64,000 nt of DNA from Micromussa lordhowensis. Its lineage: Eukaryota; Cnidaria; Anthozoa; Scleractinia; Lobophylliidae. A program made the position numbers and the translations under genes. Location of the stretch: contig OZ026599.1 of assembly GCA_964020085.1 (NCBI GenBank), positions 29,171,033 to 29,235,032 on the forward strand, in the 5' to 3' direction. This document shows, one piece after another, positions 46,001-59,600 of this stretch (position 1 is its first letter; every line of letters begins with the position of its first letter). The notes under the pieces were generated by a model, which saw nothing but the letters and a program-made list of their open reading frames with translations, was not told the origin of the DNA and did no database searches.

Positions 46001-49000
46001 TGCAGGAGTTTGACCTGCTCCCAACTTTGCAGAATTTCAGAAAACGTGCTCTCGGGGTTCCCTTGGCAAATTTGACATAGCTCGGCTCCACGGGCACTTT
46101 TAGAGGCGCGGTTTGCAGCAAAATGTTGTGCTAGGTTGGCACTTTAAGGAAATTCTAGTTAATACATGATGGCATTCGGGCCAGGGTCTTTTTTTTGGCC
46201 TTCTTTTTGCAGGAGTTTGACCTGCTCCCAACTTTGCAGAATTTCAGAAAACGTGCTGGGGGTCCCCTTGGCAAATTTGACATAGCTCGGCTCCACGGGC
46301 ACTTTTAGAGGCGCGGTTTGCAGCAAAATGTTGTGTTAGATTGGCACTTCAAAGAAATCTAAATTAGGACATGATGGCATTCGCGCCAGGGTGTTTTTTC
46401 TGGCCTTCTTTTTGCAGGAGTTTGACCTTCTCCTAACTTTGCAGAATTTCAGAAAACGCGCGCTGGGGGTCTCCTTGGCAAATTTGACATAGCTCGGCTC
46501 CGCGGGCACTTTTAGAGGCGCGGTTTGCAGCAAAATGTTGTGCTAGGTTGGCACTTGAAGGAAATTTTAGTTAATACATGATGGCATTCAGGCCAGGGTG
46601 TTTTTTCTGGCCTTCTTTTTGCAGGAGTTTGACCTGCTCCCAACTTTGCAGAATTTCAGAAAACGCGCGCTGGGGGTCCCCTTGGCAAATTTGACATAGC
46701 TCGGCTCCACGGGCACTTTTAGAGGCGCGGTTTACAGCAAAATGTTGTGCTAGGTTAGCACTTTAAGGAAATTTTAGTTAGCACATGATGGCATTCGCGC
46801 CAGAGTGTTTTTTCTAACCTTCTTTTTGCAGGAGTTTGACCTGCTCCCAACTTTGCAGAATTTCAGAAAACGCGCGCTGGGGGTCCCCTTGGCAAATTTG
46901 ACATAGCTCGGCTCCACGGGCACTTTTAGAGGCGCGGTTTGCAGCAAAATGTTGTGCTAGGTTGGACCTTTAAAGAAATCTAAATTAGGACATGATGGCA
47001 TTCGCGCCAGGGTGTTTTTTCTGGTTTTCTTTTTGCAGGAGTTTGACCTGCTCCTAACTTTGCAGAATTTCAGAAAACGCGCGCTGGGGGTCTCCTTGGA
47101 AAATTTGGCATAGCTCGGCTCCACGGGCACTTTTAGAGGCGCGGTTTGCAGCAAAATGTTGTGCTAGGTTGGCACTTTAAGGAAATTTTAGTTAATACAT
47201 GATGGCATTCGGGCCAGGGTGTTTTTTTTGGCCTTCTTTTTGCAGGAGTTTGACCTGCTCCCAACTTTGCAGAATTTCAGAAAACGTGCTGGGTGTCCCC
47301 TTGGCAAATTTGACATAGCTCGGCTCCACGGGCACTTTTAGAGGCGCGGTTTGCAGCAAAATGTTGTGCTAGGTTAGCACTTTAAGGAAATTTTAGTTAG
47401 CACATGATGACATTCGCGCCAGAGTGTTTTTTCTAACCTTCTTTTTGCAGGAGTTTGACCTGCTCCCAACTTTGCAGAATTTCAGAAAACGCGCGCTGGG
47501 GGTCCCCTTGGCAAATTTGACATAGCTCGGCTCCACGGGCACTTTTAGAGGCGCGGTTTGCAGCAAAATGTTGTGCTAGGTTGGACCTTTAAAGAAATCT
47601 AAATTAGGACATGATGGCATTCGCGCCAGGGTGTTTTTTCTGGTTTTCTTTTTGCAGGAGTTTGACCTGCTCCTAACTTTGCAGAATTTCAGAAAACGCG
47701 CGCTGGGGGTCTCCTTGGAAAATTTGGCATAGCTCGGCTCCACGGGCACTTTTAGAGGCGCGGTTTGCAGCAAAATGTTGTGCTAGGTTGGCACTTTAAG
47801 GAAATTCTAGTTAATACATGATGGCATTCGGGCCAGGGTGTTTTTTTTGGCCTTCTTTTTGCAGGAGTTTGACCTGCTCCCAACTTTGCAGAATTTCATT
47901 GCAAAATGCACTTTTAGAAGCGCGGTTTGCAGCAAAATGTTGTGCTAGGTTGGCACTTCAAGAAAATGCTAAATACGACATGATGGCATTCGCGCCAGGG
48001 TGTTTTTTCTGGTTTTCTTTTTGCAGGAGTTTGACCTGCTCCTAACTTTGCAGAATTTCAGAAAACGCGCGCTGGGGGTCTCCTTGGAAAATTTGGCATA
48101 GCTCGGCTCCACGGGCACTTTTAGAGGCGCGGTTTGCAGCAAAATGTTGTGCTAGGTTGGCACTTTAAGGAAATTCTAGTTAATACATGATGGCATTCGG
48201 GCCAGGGTGTTTTTTTTGGCCTTCTTTTTGCAGGAGTTTGACCTGCTCCCAACTTTGCAGAATTTCAGAAAACGTGCTGGGGGTCCCCTTGGCAAATTTG
48301 ACATAGCTCGGCTCCACGGGCACTTTTAGAGGCGCGGTTTGCAGCAAAATGTTGTGTTAGGTTGGCACTTTAAAGAAATCTAAATTAGGACATGATGGCA
48401 TTTGCGCCAGGGTGTTTTTTCTGGCCTTCTTTTTGCAGGAGTTTGACCTTCTCCTAACTTTGCAGAATTTCAGAAAACGCGCGCTGGGGGTCTCCTTGGC
48501 AAATTTGACATAGCTCGGCTCCACGGGCACTTTTAGAGGCGCGGTTTGCAGCAAAATGTTGTGCTAGGTTGGCACTTCAAGGAAATTTTAGTTAATACAT
48601 GATGGCATTCGGGCCAGGGTGTTTTTTCTGGCCTTCTTTTTGCAGGAGTTTGACCTGCTCCCAACTTTGCAGAATTTCAGAAAACGCGCGCTGGGGGTCC
48701 CCTTGGCAAATTTGACATAGCTCGGCTCCACGGGCACTTTTAGAGGCGCGGTTTACAGCAAAATGTTGTGCTAGGTTGGCACTTCAAGGAAATGTTAGTT
48801 AATCTATGATGGCATTCGCGCCAGGGTGTTTTTTCTGGCCTTCTTTTTGCAGGAGTTTGACCTGCTCCCAACTTTGCAGAATTTCAGAAAACGCGCGCTG
48901 GGGATCCCCTTGGCAAATTTGACATAGCTCGGCTCCACGGGCACTTTTAGAGGCGCGATTTGCAGCAAAATGTTGTGCTATGTTGGCACTTCAAGGAAAT

Positions 49001-49399
49001 CGTAGATAGGACATGATGGCATTCGCGCCAGGGTGTTTTTTCTGGCCTTCTTTTTGCAGGAGTTTGACCTGCTCCCAACTTTGCAGAATTTCAGAAAACG
49101 CGCGCGGGGGGTCCCCTTGGCAAATTTGACATAGCTCGGCTCCACGGGCACTTTTAGAGGCGCGGTTTCCAGCAAAATCTTGTGCTAGGTTGGCACTTTA
49201 AGGAAATCTTAGTTACGAGATGATGGCATTCGCGCCAGGGTGTTTTTTCTGGTCTTCTTTTTGCAGGAGTTTGACCTGCTCCCAACTTTGCAGAATTTCA
49301 CAAAACGCGCGCTGGGGGTCCCCTTGGCAAATTTGACATAGCTCGGCTCCACGGGCACTTTTAGAGGCGCGGTTTGCAGCAAAATGTTGTGTTTGGTTG

Positions 49400-50640
49400 G
49401 CACTTCAAGGAAATTTTAGTTAGGACATGATGGCATTCGCGCCAGGGTGTTTTTCCTGCACTTCTTTTTGCAGGAGTTTGACCTGCTCCCAACTTTGCAG
49501 AATTTCAGAAAACGCGCGCTGGGGGTCCTCTTGGCAAATTTGACATAGCTCGGCTCCACGGGCACTTTTAGAAGCGCGGTTTGCAGCAAAATGTTGTGCT
49601 AGGTTGGCACTTCAAGAAAATGCTAAATACGACATGATGGTATTCGCGCCAAGGTGTTTTTTCTGGCCTTCTTTTTGCAGGAGTTTGAACTGCTCCCAAC
49701 TTTGCAGAATTTGAGAAAACGCGCGCTGGGGGTCCCCTTGGCAAATTTGACATAGCTCGGCTCCACGGGTACTTTTAGAGGCGCGGTTTGCAGGAAAATG
49801 TTGTGCTAGGTTGGCACTTGAAGGAAATTTTTGTTAATACATAATGGCATTCGCACCAGGGTGTTTTTTCTGGCCTTCTTTTTGCAGGAGTTTGACCTGC
49901 TCCCAACTTTGCAGAATTTCAGAAAACGCGCGCTGGGGGTCCCCTTGGCAAATTTGACATAGCTCGGCTCCACGGGCACTTTTAGAGGCGCGGTTTGCAG
50001 CAAAATGTTGTGTTTGGTTGGCACTTCAAGGAAATTTTAGTTAGGACATGATGGCATTCGCGCCAGGGTGTTTTTCCTGCACTTCTTTTTGCAGGAGTTT
50101 GACCTGCTCCCAACTTTGCAGAATTTCAGAAAACGCGCGCTGGGGGTCCTCTTGGCAAATTTGACATAGCTCGGCTCCACGGGCACTTTTAGAAGCGCGG
50201 TTTGCAGCAAAATGTTGTGCTAGGTTGGCACTTCAAGAAAATGCTAAATACGACATGATGGTATTCGCGCCAAGGTGTTTTTTCTGGCCTTCTTTTTGCA
50301 GGAGTTTGAACTGCTCCCAACTTTGCAGAATTTGAGAAAACGCGCGCTGGGGGTCCCCTTGGCAAATTTGACATAGCTCGGCTCCACGGGTACTTTTAGA
50401 GGCGCGGTTTGCAGGAAAATGTTGTGCTAGGTTGGCACTTGAAGGAAATTTTTGTTAATACATAATGGCATTCGCGCCAGGGTGTTTTTTCTGGCCTTCT
50501 TTTTGCAGGAGTTTGACCTGCTCCCAACTTTGCAGAATTTCAGAAAACGCGCGCTGGGGGTCCCCTTGGCAAATTTGACATAGCTCGGCTCCACGGGCAC
50601 TTTTAGAGGCGCGGTTTGCAGCAAAACGTTGTGCTAGGTT
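49400..50640. repeat. 621-bp (3-monomer) tandem higher-order repeat
   Basis: Monomers with GTTTGGTTGGCACTTC, TTTTTCCTGCACTTC and TGCTAAATACGACATG occur in the same order at about 49.4-50.0 kb and again 621 bp later. A similar 621-bp repeat is seen at about 51.05 and 51.67 kb (TTACTTAGGACATGATGG, GAGTTTGTTCTGC), and a 619-bp one at about 46.96 and 47.58 kb. Confidence 0.8.
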
Positions 50641-53600
50641 GGCACTTCAAGAAAATGGTAGTTAGGACATGATGGCATTCGCGCCAGGGTGTTTTTCCTG
50701 CACTTCTTTTTGCAGGAGTTTGACCTGCTCCCAACTTTGCAGAATTTCAGAAAACGCGCGCTGGGGGTCCCCTTGGCAAATTTGACATAGCTCGGCTCCA
50801 CGGGCAGTTTTAGAGGCGCGGTTTGCAGCAAAATGTTCTGCTAGGTTGGCACTTCAAGGAAATTGTAGTAAGAACATGACGGCATTCACGCCAGGGTGTT
50901 TTTTCTGGCCTTCTTTTTGCAGGAGTTTGACCTGCTCCCAACTTTGCAGAATTTCAGAAAACGCGCGCTGGGGGTCCCCTTGGCAAATTTGACATAGCTC
51001 GGCTCCACGGGCACTTTTAGAGGCGCGGTTTGCAGCAAAATGTTGTGCTAGGTTGGGACTTTAAGGAAATTTTACTTAGGACATGATGGTATTCGCGCCA
51101 GGGTGTTTTTTCTGGCCTTTTTTTTGCAGGAGTTTGTTCTGCTCCCAACTTTGCAGAATTTCAGAAAACGCGCGCCGGGGGTCCCCTTAGCAAATTTGAC
51201 ATAGCTCGGCTCCACGGGCACTTTTAGAGGCGCGGTTTGCAGCAAAACGTTGTACTAGGTTGGCACTTCAAGAAAATGGTAGTTAGGACATGATGGCGTT
51301 CGCGCCAGGGTGTTTTTTCTTGCCCTCTTTTTGCAGGAGTTTGACCTGCTCCCAACTTTGCAGAATTTCAGAAAACGCGCGCTGGGGGTCCCCTTGGCAA
51401 ATTTGACATAGCTCGGCTCCACGGGCACTTTTAGAGGCGCGGTTTGCAGCAAAATGTTCTGCTAGGTTGGCACTTTAAGGAAATTGTAGCAAGAACATGA
51501 CGGCATTCACGCCAGGGTGTTTTTTCTGGCCTTCTTTTTGCAGGAGTTTGACCTGCTTCCAACTTTGCAGAATTTCAGAAAACGCGCGCTGGGGGTCCCC
51601 TTGGCAAATTTGACATAGCTCGGCTCCACGGGCACTTTTAGAGGCGCGGTTTGCAGCAAAATGTTGTGCTAGGTTGGGACTTTAAGGAAATTTTACTTAG
51701 GACATGATGGTATTCGCGCCAGGGTGTTTTTTCTGGCCTTTTTTTTGCAGGAGTTTGTTCTGCTCCCAACTTTGCAGAATTTCAGAAAACGCGCGCTGGG
51801 GGTCCCCTTAGCAAATTTGACATAGCTCGGCTCCACGGGCACTTTTAGAGGCGCGGTTTGCAGCAAAATGTTGTGCTATGTTGGCACTTGTAGGAAATTC
51901 TAGTTAGGACATGATGGCATTTGCGCCAGGGTGTTTTTTCTGGCCTTCTTTTTGCAGGAGTTTGACCTGCTCCCAACTTTGCAGAATTTCAGAAAACGCG
52001 CGCTGGGGATCCCCTTGGCAAATTTGCATAGCTCGGCTCCACGGGCACTTTTAGAGGCGCGGTTTGCAGCAAAATGTTGTGCTATGTTGGCACTTGAAGG
52101 AAATTCTAATTAGGACATGATGGCATTCGCGCCAGGGTGTTTTTTCTGGCCTTCTTTTTGCAGGAGTTTGACCTGCTTCCAACTTTGCAGAATTTCAGAA
52201 AACGCGCGCTGGGGGTCCCCTTGGCAAATTTGACATAGCTCGGCTCCACGGGCACTTTTAGAGGCGCGGTTTGCAGCAAAGTGTTGTGCTAGGTTGGCAC
52301 TTTAAGGAAATTCTTGTTAGGACATGATGGTATTCGCGCCAGGGTGTTTTTTCTGGCCTTCTTCTTGCAGGAGTTTGACCTGCTCCCAACTTTGCAGAAT
52401 TTTAGAAAACGCGCGCTGGGGGTCCCCTTGGCAAATTTGACATAGCTCGGCTCCACGGGCACTTTTAGAGACGCGATTTGCAGCAAAATGTTGTGCTAGG
52501 TTGGCACTTCAAGGAAATTCTAGTTAGGACATGATGGTATTCGCGCCAGGGTTTTTTTTCTGGCCTTGTTTTTGCAGGAGTTTGACCTGCTCCCAACTTT
52601 GCAGAAATTCAGAAAACGCGCGCTGGGGGTCCCCTTGGCAAATTAGACATAGCTCGGCTCCACGGGCACTTTTAGAGGCGCGGTTTGAAGCAAAATGTTG
52701 TGCTAGGTTGGCACTTCAAGAAAATTTTAGTCAGGACATAATGGCATTTGCGCCAGGGTGTTTTTTCTGGCCTTCTTTTTGCAGGAGTTTGACCTGCTCC
52801 CAACTTTGCAGAATTTCAGAAAACGCGCGCTGGGGGTTCCCTTGGCAAATTTGACATAGCTCGGCTCCACGGCCACTTTTAGAGGCGCGGTTTGCAGCAA
52901 AATGTTGTGCTAGGTTGGCACTTTAAGGAAATTCTAGTTACGACATGATGGCATTCGCGCCAGGGTGTTCTTTCTGGCCTTCTTTTTGCAGGAGTTTGAC
53001 CTGCTCCCAACTTTGCAGAATTTCAGAAAACGCGCGCTGGGGGTCCCCTTGGCAAATTTGACATAGCTTGGCTCCACGGGCACTTTTAGAGGCGCGGTTT
53101 GCAGCAAATTGTTGTGCTAGGTTAGCACTTTAAGGAAATTTTAGTCAGGTTATGATGACATTCTCGCCAGGGTTTTTTTTCTGGCCTTATTTTTGCAGGA
53201 GTTTGAGCTGCTCTTAATTTTGCAGAATTTCAGAAAACGCGCGCTGGGGGTCCCCTTGGCAAATTTGACATAGCTCGGCTCCACGGGCACTTTTAGAGGC
53301 GCGGTTTGCAGCAAAATGTTCTGCTAGGTTGGCACTGCAAGGAAATTGTAGTTAGGACATGATGGCATTCGCGCCAGGGTGTTTTTTCTGGCCTTCTTTT
53401 TGCATAAGTTTGACCTGCTCCCAACTTTGCAGAATTTCAGAAAACGCGCGCTGGGGGTCCCCTTGGCAAATTTGACATAGCTCGGCTCCACGGGCAGTTT
53501 TAGAGGCGCGGTTTTCAGCAAAATGTTGTGCTAGGTTGGCACTTGAAGGAAATTTTAGTTAGGACATGATGGCATTCGCGCCAGGGTGTTTTTTCTGGCC

Positions 53601-56600
53601 TTCTTTTTGCAGGAGTTTGACCTGCTCCAAACTTTGCAGAATTTCAGAAAACGCGCGCTGGGGGTCCCCTTGGCAAATTAGACATAGCTTGGCTCCACGG
53701 GCACTTTTAGAGGCGCGGTTTGCAGCAAAATGTTGTGCTAGGTTGGCACTTCTAGGAAATGCTAGTCAGGACATGATGGCATTTGTGCCAGGGTGTTTTT
53801 TCTGGCCTTCTTTTTGCAGGAGTTTGACCTGCTCCCAACTTTTCAGAATTTCAGAAAACGCGCGCTGGGGGTCCCCTTGGCAAATTTGACATAGCTCGGC
53901 TCCACGGGCACTTTTAGAAGCGCGGTTTGCAGCAAAATGTTGTGCTAGATTGGCACTTTAAGGAAATTTTAGTTACGACATGATGGCATTCGCGCCAGGG
54001 TGTTCTTTCTGGCCTTCTTTTTGCAGGAGTTTGACCTGCTCCCAACTTTGCAGAATTTAGAAAACGCGCGCTGGGGGTCCCCTTGGAAAATTTGACATAG
54101 CTCGGCTCCACGGGCACTTTTAGAGGCGCGGTTTGCAGCAAAATGTTGTGTTAGGTTTGCACTTCAAGGAAATCTTAGTTAGGACATGATGGCGTTCGCG
54201 CCAGGGTGTTTTTTTTGGCCTTCTTTTTGCAGGAGTTTGACCTGCTTCCAACTTTGCAGAATTTCAGAAAACGCGCGCTGGGGGTCCCCTTGGCAAGTTT
54301 GACATAGCTCGGCTCCACGGGCACTTTTAGAGGCGCGGTTTGCAGCAAAATGTTGTGCTAGGTTGGCACTTCAAGGCAATTTTAGTTAGGACATGATGGC
54401 ATTCGTTCCAGGGTGTTTTTTTCTGGCCTTTTTTTTGCAGGAGTTTGACCTGCTCCCAACTTTGCAGAATTTCAGAAAACGCGCGCTGGGGGTCCCCTTG
54501 GCAAATTTGACATAGCTCGGCTCCACGGGCACTTTTAGAAGCGCGGTTTGCAGCAAAATGTTGTGCTAGGTTGGCACTTTAAGGAAATCGTAGTTAGGAC
54601 ATGATGGCATTCGCGCCAGGGTGTTTTTTCTGGCCTTTTTTTGCAGGAGTTTGACCTGCTCCCAACTTTGCAGAATTTCAGAAAACGCGCGCTGGGGGTC
54701 CCCTTTGCAAATTTGACATAGCTCGGCTCCACGGGCACTTTTAGAGGCGCGGTTTGCAGCAAAATGTGGTGCTAGGTTGGCACTTCAAGGAAATCTTAGC
54801 TAGGACATGATGGCATTCGCGCCAGGGTGTTTTTTCTGGCCTTATTTTTGCAGGAGTTTGACCTGCTCCCAACTTTGCAGAATTTCAGAAAACGCGCGCT
54901 GGGGGTCCCCTTGGCAAATTTGACATAGCTCGGCTCCACGGGCACTTTTAGAGGCGCGGTTTGCAGCAAAATGTTGTGCTAGGTTGGCACTTGAAGGAAA
55001 TTATCGTAAGGACATGATGGCATTCGCGCCAGGGTGTTTTTTCTGGCCTTCTTTTTGCAGGAGTTTGACCTGCTCCCAACTTTGCAGAATTTCAGAAAAC
55101 GCGCGCTGGGGATCCCCTTGGCAAATTTGACATAGCTCGGCTCCACGGGCACTTTTAGAGGCGCGGTTTGCAGCAAAATGTTGTGCTAGGTTGGCACTTC
55201 AAGACAATTTAGTTAGGACATGATGGCATTCGCGCCAGGGTGTTTTTTCTGGCCTTCTTTTTGCAGGAGTTTGACCTGCTCCCAACTTTGCAGAATTTCA
55301 GAAAACGCGCGCTGGGGGTCCCCTTGGCAAATTTGACATACCTCGGCTCCACGGGCACTTTTAGAGGCGCGGTTTGCAGCAAAATGTTGTGCTAGGTTGG
55401 CACTTTAAGGCAATCTTAGTTAGGACATGATGGCATTCGCGCCAGGGTGTTTTTTTTGGCCTTTTTTTTGCAGGAGTTTGACCTGCTCCCAACTTTGCAG
55501 AATTTCAGAAAACGCGCGCTGGGGGTCCGCTTGGCAAATTTGACATAGCTCGGCTCCACGGGCACTTTTAGAGGCGCGGTTTGCAGCAAAATGTTGTGCT
55601 AGGTTAGCACTTCAAGGAAATTGTAGTCAAGACATAATGACATTTGCGCCAGGGTGTTTTTTTCTGCCTTCTTTTTGCAGGAGTTTGACCTGCTCCCAAC
55701 TTTGCAGAATTTCAGAAAACGCGCGCTGGTGGTCCCCTTGGCAAATTTGACATAGCTCGGCTCCACGGGCACTTTTAGAGGCGCGGTTTGCAGCAAAATG
55801 TTGTGCTAGGTTGGCACTTTAAGGAAATCCTAGTTAACACATGATAGCATTCGCGCCAGGGTGTTTTTTTTGGCCTTCTTTTTGCAGGAGTTTGACCTGC
55901 TCCCAACTTTGCAGAATTTCAGAAAAGGCGCGCTAGGGGTCCCCTTGGAAAATTTGACATAGCTCGGCTCCACGGGCACTTTTAGAGGCGCGGTTTGCAG
56001 CAAAATGTTGTGCTAGGTTGGCACTTCAAGGAAATGTTGGTTAAGACATGATGGCATTCGCGCCAGGGGGTTTTTTCTGGCCTTCTTTTTGCAGGAGTTT
56101 GACCTGCTCCCAACTTTGCAGAATTTCAGAAAACGCGCGCTGGGGGTCCCCTTGGCAAATTTGACATAGCTCGGCTCCACGGGCACTTTTAGAGGCGCGG
56201 TTTGCAGCAAAATGTTGTGCTAGGTTGGCACTTGAAGAAAATGGTAGTTAGGACATGATGGCGTTCGCGCCAGGGTGTTTTTTCTGGCCTTCTTTTTGCA
56301 GGAGTTTGACCTGCTCCCAACTTTGCAGAATTTCAGAAAACGCGCGCTGCGGGTCCCCTTGGCAAATTTGACATAGCTCGGCTCCACGGGCACTTTTAGA
56401 GGCGCGGTTTGCATCAAAATGTTGTGCTGGGTTGGCACTTGAAGGAAATTTTAGTTAAAACATGATGGCATTCGCGTTAGGGTGTTTTTTCTGGCCTTCT
56501 TTTTGCAGGAGTTTGACCTGCTCCCAACTTTGCAGAATTTTAGAAAACGCGCGCTGGGGGTCCCCTTGGAAATTTGACATAGCTCGGCTCCACGGGCACT

Positions 56601-59600
56601 TTTAGAGACGCGATTTGCAGCAAAATGTTGTGCTAGGTCGGCACTTCAAGGAAATTCTAGTTAGGACATGATGGTATTCGCGCCAGAGTGTTTTTTCTGG
56701 CCTTCTTTTTGCAGCAGTTTGACCTGCTCCCAACTTTGCAGAATTTCAGAAAACGCGCGCTGGGGATCCCCTTGGCAAATTTGACATAGCTCGGCTCCAC
56801 GGGCACTTTTAGAGGCGCGGTTTGCAGCAAAATGTTGTGCTATGTTGGCACCTCAAGGAAATTCTAGTTAGGACATGATGGCATTCGCGCCAGGGTATTT
56901 TTTCTGGCCTTCTTTTTGCAGGAGTTTAACCTGCTCCCAACTTTGCAGAATTTCAGAAAACGCGCACGGGGGGTCCACTTGGCAAATTTGACATGGCTCG
57001 GCTCCACGGGCACTTTTAGAGACGCGACTTGCAGCAAAATGTTGTGCTAGGTTGGCACTTGAAGGAAATTCTAGTTAGGACATGATGGTATTCGCGCCGG
57101 GGTGTTTTTTTTGGCCTTCTTTTTGCAGGAGTTTGACCTGCTCCCAACTTTGCAGAATTTCAGAAAACGCGCGCTGGGGGTCCCCTTGGCAAATTAGACA
57201 TAGCTCGGCTCCACGGGCACTTTTAGAGGCGCGGTTTGCAGCAAAATGTTGTGCTAGGTTGGCACTTGAAGGAAATTTTAGTCAGGTTATGATGGCATTC
57301 TCGCCAGGGTGTTTTTTCTGGCCTTATTTTTGCAAGCGTTTGACCTGCTCTTAATTTTGCAGAATTTCAGAAAACTCGCGCTGGGGGTCCCCTTGGCAAA
57401 TTTGACATAGCTCGGCTCCACGGGCACTTTTAGAGGCGCGGTTTGCAGCAAAATGTTGTGCTAGGTTGGCACTGCAAGGAAATCGTAGTTAGGACATGAT
57501 GGCATTCGCGCCAGGGTGTTTTTTTTGGCCTTCTTTTTGCAGGAGTTTGACCTGCTCCCAACTTTGTGGAATTTCAGAAAACGCGCGCTGGGGGTCCCCT
57601 TGGCAAATTAGACATAGCTCGGCTCCACGGGCACTTTTAGAGGCGCGGTTTGCAGCAAAATGTTGTGCTAGGTTGCCACTTTAAGGAAATGCTAGTCAGG
57701 ACATGATGGCATTTGCGCCAGGGTGTTTTTCCTGGCCTTCTTTTTGCAGGAGTTTGACCTGCTCCCAACTTTGCAGAATTTCAGAAAACGCGCGCTGGGG
57801 GTCCCCTTGGCAAATTTAACATAGCTCGGCTCCACGGGCATTTTTAGAAGCGCGGTTTGCAGCAAAATGTTGTGCTAGGTTGGCACTTCAAGGCAATTTT
57901 AGTTAGGACATGATGGCATTCGCGCCAGGGTGTTTTTTTTGGCCTTCGTTTTGCAGGAGTTTGACCTGCTCCCAACTTTGCAGAATTTCAGAAAACGCGC
58001 GCTGGAGGTTCCCTTGGCAAATTTGACATAGCTCGGCTCCACGGGAACTTTCAGAGGCGCGGTTTGCAGCAAAATGTTGTGCTTGGTTGGCACTTCAAGA
58101 AAATTTTAGTTAGGTCATGATACCATACGCGCCAGGTTGTTTTTTCTGGCCTTCTTTTTGCAGGAGTTTGACCTGCTCCCAACTTTGCAGAATTTTAGAA
58201 AACGCGCGCTGGGGGTCCCCTTGGAAAATTTGACATAGCTCGGCTCCACAGGCACTTTTAGAGACGCGATTTGCAGCAAAATGTTGTGCTAGGTTTGCAC
58301 TTCAAGGAAATTTTAGTTAGGACATGATGGTATTCGCGCCAGGGTGTTTTTTTTGGCCTTCTTTTTGCAGGAGTTTGACCTGCTCCCAACTTTGCAGAAT
58401 TTCAGAAAACGCGCGCTGGGGGTCCCCTTGGCAAATTAGACATAGCTCGGCTCCACGGGCACTTTTAGAGGCGCGGTTTGCAGCAAAATGTTGTGCTAGG
58501 TTGGCACTTGAAGGAAATGGTAGTCAGAACATGATGGCATTTGCGCCAGGGTGTTTTTTTTGGCCTTCTTTTTGCAGGAGTTTGACCTGCTCCCAACTTT
58601 GCAGAATTTCAGAAAACGCGCGCTGGGGGTCCCCTTGGAAAATTTGACATAGCTTGGCTCCACGGGCACTTTTAGAGGCGCGGTTTGCAGCAAAATGTTG
58701 TGCTAGGTTGGCACTTTAAGGAAATTTTAGTCAGGTTATGATGGCATTCTCGCCAGGGTGTTTTTTCTGGCCTTATTTTTGCAAGAGTTTGACCTGCTCT
58801 TAATTTTGCAGAATTTCAGAAAACGCGCGCTGGGGGTCCCCTTGGCAAATTTGACATAGCTCGGCTCCACGGGCACTTTTAGAGGCGCGGTTTGCAGCAA
58901 AATGTTGTGCTAGGTTGGCACTGCAAGGAAATCTTAGTTAGGACATGATGGCATTCGCGCCAGGGTGTTTTTTCTGGCCTTCTTTTTGCAGGAGTTTGAC
59001 CTGCTCCCAACTTTGCAGAATTTCAGAAAACGCGCGCTGGGGGTCCCCTTGGCAAATTGGACATAGCTCGGCTCCACGGGCAGTTTTAGAGGCGCGGTTT
59101 TCAGCAAAATGTTGTGCTAGGTTGGCACTTGAAGGAAATTTTAGTTAGGACATGATGGCATTCGCGCCAGGGTGTTTTTTTTGGCCTTCTTTTTGCAGGA
59201 GTTTGACCTGCTCCAAACTTTGCGGAATTTCAGAAAACGCGCGCTGGGGGTCCCCTTGGCAAATTAGACATAGCTCGGCTCCACGGGCACTTTTAGAGGC
59301 GCGGTTTGCAGCAAAATGTTGTGCTAGGTTGGCACTTCAAGGAAATGCTAGTCAGGACATGATAGCATTTGCGCCAGGGTGTTTTCCTGGCCTTCTTTTT
59401 GCAGGAGTTTGACCTGCTCCCAACTTTGCAGAATTTCAGAAAACGCGCGCTGGGGGTCCCCTTGGCAAATTTAACATAGCTCGGCTCCACGGGCATTTTT
59501 AGAAGCGCGGTTTGCAGCAAAATGTTGTGCTAGGTTGGCACTTTAAGGAAATGTTAGTTAGGACATGATGGCATTCGCGCCAGGGTGTTTTATCTGGCCT